Assembly (NCBI GenBank): GCA_963923455.1
Contig: CAWULT010000157.1
Span: forward strand, 1-9,367
DNA: 9,367 nt
Source of the DNA: CAWULT01 sp963923455
GTDB lineage: Bacteria; Acidobacteriota; Vicinamibacteria; Vicinamibacterales; UBA2999
Direction: 5' to 3'
Below the pieces are notes generated by a model that saw nothing but the letters and a program-made list of their open reading frames with translations, ran no database searches and was not told the DNA's origin. The translations under genes were made by a program, and so were the position numbers. This document shows, one piece after another, positions 7,164-9,367 of the stretch. Positions within the stretch are counted from its first letter, which is position 1; every line of letters begins with the position of its first letter.

Positions 7164-8246
7164 CTACTTCCGGTAGTTGTCGTCCCAGCGGATGTTCAGC
7201 CAGAAGATGTCGGGCGACACCTGGCTGAAGCCATGGTAGAAGTTCGACGGGTGGAAGAACACGTCGCCGGGCTTCGTCACGACCGACTCACCCGTGTTGG
7301 GCACGCGCTCGCCGTTCGCCACCTGGTACCCCGTGTTCACGGTCGCGCCGCCGGCCAGCACGTACCACGTGTCGATGGTCTGCTCGTGCAACTCGACTGA
7401 CGGTGTGCCATTCCACCGCAGGTTCACGTTGTAGCGCCCACCCTCGATGAGGCGGGTGTTGGTGGACTTCTTCAGGCGCATACCCGCCATGATCTGGTCG
7501 AGTTGCTCCTTCGGAAAGTACAGCTCCCCGCTGCCGCCGTAGCTGTACGGCAGCACCTGCTGGCTACCGGGCGGCAACGCCGGGCGTTGCGCGGCGCCGC
7601 CGGGCTGCGCCGGCGCCGCAGCAGGCGCACCGCCCGGTGCCGCACCGCGAGCCGCGCGTGCCTCGGCCGCGCCCTCCCGAGGCCCGCCTGCGCGCGCGCC
7701 GCCGGTCCGCCCAAGGATGCCGTTCAGCGTGCCCGCGCCCATCGGCGCGTCCGTCGGCCAATCGGTGTCCCACCGCACGTTGAGCCACGTGATGTTGCCG
7801 TTCACGCCGCTCACGCCGTGCGGCAGTCCCGACGGGATGTACACGACGTCGCCGACCTTGACGGGATGGCTCTGGCCGCCCAGAATCTTGCCCCCCTCGA
7901 GCACGCCGCCGGTCGTCAGCGTGCCGCCGCCCTCGAGCACCACCCAGAGATCCGCCGTGATGGGATGCACGAGCGCCGTCTCCGCCGCGGTGATCCGGCG
8001 GATGTTCACGTTGTACTTCCCGCCCTCGATCATCCGAAGCGTCTGGAGCTTCCTGGCGTCCATGTCCTTCAGGTACTGCGCCAGCTTCTCCCTCGGAATG
8101 GCGATCGAATGGTCCTTCGGCGCCTGCTCCAGCACGACCGTCTGGCCTTCCCCGCCACGTCCGCGTCCGCCGCCGGCCGGCGCCTGAGCGAAGCCGATCG
8201 TTCCGCCAACGGCGATGAGCACCGCCCAGATGGCCGTCTTCCGCAT
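7164..8246 (-). CDS. Exported double-cupin protein
   Basis: 360 residues. Residues 1-21 form a signal peptide (MRKTAIWAVLIAVGGTIGFAQ), followed by a short Gly/Arg-rich segment (about 24-34). Two cupin barrels follow. The first has GGKYNVN (75-81), His94 and Asp99, the GGGTLTTGG turn, GD at 132-133 with P-S-G-L-P-H143, and WLNVRWD (154-160). The second has GGRYNVN (269-275), His287 and Asp292, PGDVFFHPSNFYHGF with His338, and WLNIRWD (349-355). The matching motifs show an internal duplication. A long Ala/Gly/Arg/Pro linker (about 180-226) joins the halves. Each half has one His plus one acidic residue in motif 1 and one His in motif 2, fewer than the usual HxH set, so metal binding is plausible but not assured. 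The ATG at 8246 has GGGGAG five bases upstream. It is first in its operon, behind a promoter region shared in design with the TonB-receptor gene. Reaction and ligand are unknown. Confidence 0.92.
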   Translation of the reverse strand: MRKTAIWAVLIAVGGTIGFAQAPAGGGRGRGGEGQTVVLEQAPKDHSIAIPREKLAQYLKDMDARKLQTLRMIEGGKYNVNIRRITAAETALVHPITADLWVVLEGGGTLTTGGVLEGGKILGGQSHPVKVGDVVYIPSGLPHGVSGVNGNITWLNVRWDTDWPTDAPMGAGTLNGILGRTGGARAGGPREGAAEARAARGAAPGGAPAAAPAQPGGAAQRPALPPGSQQVLPYSYGGSGELYFPKEQLDQIMAGMRLKKSTNTRLIEGGRYNVNLRWNGTPSVELHEQTIDTWYVLAGGATVNTGYQVANGERVPNTGESVVTKPGDVFFHPSNFYHGFSQVSPDIFWLNIRWDDNYRK

Positions 8247-8313
8247 GACTGCTCCCCTTGCTGGCGGGGTGATGGCGAAGCGACCACGCAACGCGGCACC
8301 CGCAGCGGGCCGC

Positions 8314-8367
8314 ATTATCGGCGGCGGTGCCAGGGCCTGCAGCCTACGCATTTGTCATCAATTGTCA
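8314..8367 (-). promoter_or_regulatory. Predicted promoter and operator of the double-cupin/propeller/cupin unit
   Basis: On the minus strand TGACAATTGATGACAA (8367-8352) is followed by 32 bp and then GATAAT (8319-8314), about 68 bases before the ATG at 8246. The repeat extends here to two copies of GATGACAA, 10 bp apart. Sequence, orientation and the 32-bp spacing match the site before the TonB-receptor gene, whereas the intervening bases do not, as expected of functional elements. A clear -35 hexamer is absent, suggesting an activator. The site also lies upstream of the divergent TAXI gene and could serve both directions. Confidence 0.62.
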
Positions 8368-8368
8368 T

Positions 8369-8387
8369 CGGCCCGGCCAGCGGGCCG
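8369..8387. repeat. GC-rich inverted repeat between the operator and the TAXI promoter
   Basis: CGGCCCG (8369-8375) and CGGGCCG (8381-8387) form a perfect 7-bp dyad with a 5-base centre. It sits one base beyond the 16-bp operator and just before the plus-strand TATAAT. It may be a second regulator site for the divergent region. Chance dyads of this size are not rare at this GC content. Confidence 0.3.
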
Positions 8388-8395
8388 AGTTCCCG

Positions 8396-8401
8396 TATAA
8401 T
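8396..8401 (+). promoter_or_regulatory. Predicted -10 element of the TAXI gene
   Basis: A perfect TATAAT on the plus strand stands out in GC-rich DNA, 36 bases before the ATG at 8438, leaving a short leader of about 30 bases. No good -35 hexamer lies 16-18 bp upstream. The TTGTCA copies of the shared operator end 28 bp upstream, too far to serve as a -35. Confidence 0.5.
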
Positions 8402-8437
8402 CCCGGTTCCCTCGCGGAAAGAGGCCCCGTCACCACG

Positions 8438-9367
8438 ATGTCATCCCGTTTCCGAGGCCGCTGCCCGGGCGTGGCTGCGGCGTTGCTGGTCTCGTTGTGC
8501 GCCGGCGCCTGCTCCTCGGGAGCCGCGGCCCCGCAGGTGCAGCAGCTCACCCTGTGGTCCGGCATCGCGGCCAGCTTCACCAACGACCTGATCAAGAGCC
8601 TCAACAGGGCCCTTCCGCAGACCCGCATCGGCCTGCAGTCCACGTCCGGCGGCGTCGTCGTGGTGTCGGCCGTCGACGGCGGGCAGGGGCAGCTGGGGCT
8701 GGCGCAGTCGGACGTCGTCTACCTCGCGTACCGCCGCGGCATCGAGCGCAACCAGTACCCCCACAAGAACCTGCGCGCGATCGCGGTGCTGTGGGTCAAC
8801 ACCTTCTACGTGGTGGTCCGGGACGACAGCCCGTTCCGCTCGATCAAGGACCTGAAGGGCCGGCGCGTCGGCATCATCCTGCCGGGCACCTCGGGCGAGT
8901 TCTCGACACGCATCGTGCTGGGCGCCCACGGCATGAGCTACGCCGACGTGCAGACGACGTTCCAACCCACCGACCGCCTCGTGGAGAAGCTCGGTCAGGG
9001 CGAGATCGACGCGCTGTTCAGCGCCAGCCCGGTCATGCTGGCCACGGCTCGCACGCTCAGCCAGACCGTCCCGCTCCGCCTGCTGCCGATCGGCCGCGCC
9101 GAAGTCAACCAGCTCCGCGGCAGCTATCCGTTCCTCAGGCCGGTCACCGTCGCCGCCAACCAGCTTCGGGGACAGACCCAGCCAATCGAGACGCTCGGCG
9201 CGGAGTGGCTGCTCGTCTGCCGCAGCGACCTCTCCGAGGATCTCGTCTACGAGTTGACACGCGCGTTCTTCGCTCAGCTGCCGGCGCTGGCGCGCGATCA
9301 CGGCGAGGCGGCCCTCATCGACCCCGAACAGGCCCCGGCCACGCCGATCCCGCTGCACGCCCTGTCT
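8438..9367 (+). CDS. TAXI-family TRAP transporter solute-binding protein, probable lipoprotein, 3' end cut by window edge
   Basis: 310 residues are visible in an open frame that runs off the window. The N-terminus has a basic start, a hydrophobic stretch (11-22) and LCAGACSS, a plausible lipobox that would make Cys25 the lipidated residue; Ala at -3 is less typical than Leu. The rest follows the TAXI layout: an N-terminal lobe beginning LTLWSGIAASF, LQSTSGGVVVVSAVDGG, GLAQSDVVYLAY, then LRAIAVLWVNTFYVVVRDDS, SIKDLKGRRVGIILPGTSG, and GEIDALFSASP. Such proteins deliver organic acids or other small solutes to a TRAP-type inner-membrane permease; no permease is in the window and it may lie to the right. 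The ATG at 8438 is the clear start; AAAGAGG lies 13 bases upstream, somewhat far. The visible end (TPIPLHAL) resembles the last part of the family, so few residues are probably missing. It is transcribed away from the cupin operon. Confidence 0.88.
   Translation, partial: MSSRFRGRCPGVAAALLVSLCAGACSSGAAAPQVQQLTLWSGIAASFTNDLIKSLNRALPQTRIGLQSTSGGVVVVSAVDGGQGQLGLAQSDVVYLAYRRGIERNQYPHKNLRAIAVLWVNTFYVVVRDDSPFRSIKDLKGRRVGIILPGTSGEFSTRIVLGAHGMSYADVQTTFQPTDRLVEKLGQGEIDALFSASPVMLATARTLSQTVPLRLLPIGRAEVNQLRGSYPFLRPVTVAANQLRGQTQPIETLGAEWLLVCRSDLSEDLVYELTRAFFAQLPALARDHGEAALIDPEQAPATPIPLHALS

Noticed and set aside
8247..8351. ATG at 8351 as the start of the double-cupin gene
   Set aside because: It would bury the predicted -10 element inside the coding region and move the signal peptide 35 residues from the N-terminus; the ATG at 8246 has its own ribosome binding site.
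8352..8401. TTGTCA at 8362-8367 as the -35 of the TAXI promoter
   Set aside because: The spacing to TATAAT is 28 bp, well outside the 16-18 bp a standard sigma factor needs.
7503..8591. Plus-strand open frame of 362 codons
   Set aside because: It overlaps the double-cupin gene in antisense, runs through the promoter region and into the TAXI gene out of frame, and has no domain.
8441..9358. Minus-strand open frame of 305 codons
   Set aside because: It is antisense to the TAXI gene, whose plus-strand frame gives a well-formed family member with a lipobox.
1..9367. CRISPR array, tRNA, rRNA, transposase or prophage genes
   Set aside because: By eye I found no regularly spaced repeats, no tRNA-like cloverleaf, no rRNA sequence and no mobile-element protein motifs on either strand.

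Overview
This GC-rich window carries six protein genes and no RNA genes, insertion sequences or CRISPR arrays. Five genes lie on the minus strand and one, divergent, on the plus strand. No gene-free stretch exceeds about 190 bp. The likely source is an Acidobacteriota genome, perhaps Vicinamibacteria-like. This is an inference from the Oar-like TonB-dependent receptor with an N-terminal carboxypeptidase-regulatory domain, the Gly/Arg/Ala-rich linkers behind signal peptides, the signal-peptide-bearing NHL and cupin proteins, and the high GC. Two genes are cut by the window edges: a DUF6282 hydrolase-like gene on the left and a TAXI solute-binding protein on the right.

Layout, right to left in the direction of minus-strand transcription: (i) a 191-bp divergent region (8247-8437) separates the plus-strand TAXI lipoprotein gene (8438 to the edge) from the minus-strand genes. 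(ii) A first transcription unit holds a double-cupin protein (8246-7164), a tandem beta-propeller NHL protein (7073-4884) and a single-domain cupin (4855-4289). (iii) A 188-bp intergenic region (4101-4288) holds a GC-rich hairpin and a promoter region. (iv) A second transcription unit holds the TonB-dependent receptor (4100-1008) and, 13 bp later, the DUF6282 protein (994 to the left edge).

The main discovery is regulatory. The same 16-bp sequence, a direct repeat of TTGTCA with a 10-bp period, occurs once upstream of each minus-strand transcription unit (4230-4245 and 8352-8367). Both copies have the same orientation, and each lies exactly 32 bp from an ATAAT-type -10 element. The two adjacent units therefore look co-regulated by one unidentified factor that is not encoded in this window.

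All six products carry an export signal (five signal peptides and one probable lipobox). The locus thus looks like an envelope system: a TonB-dependent outer-membrane port, periplasmic cupin and propeller proteins, a periplasmic metal-dependent hydrolase-like protein, and a TAXI binding protein that could feed an inner-membrane TRAP importer. The natural hypothesis is uptake and periplasmic processing of one small molecule. The substrate cannot be read from the sequence.
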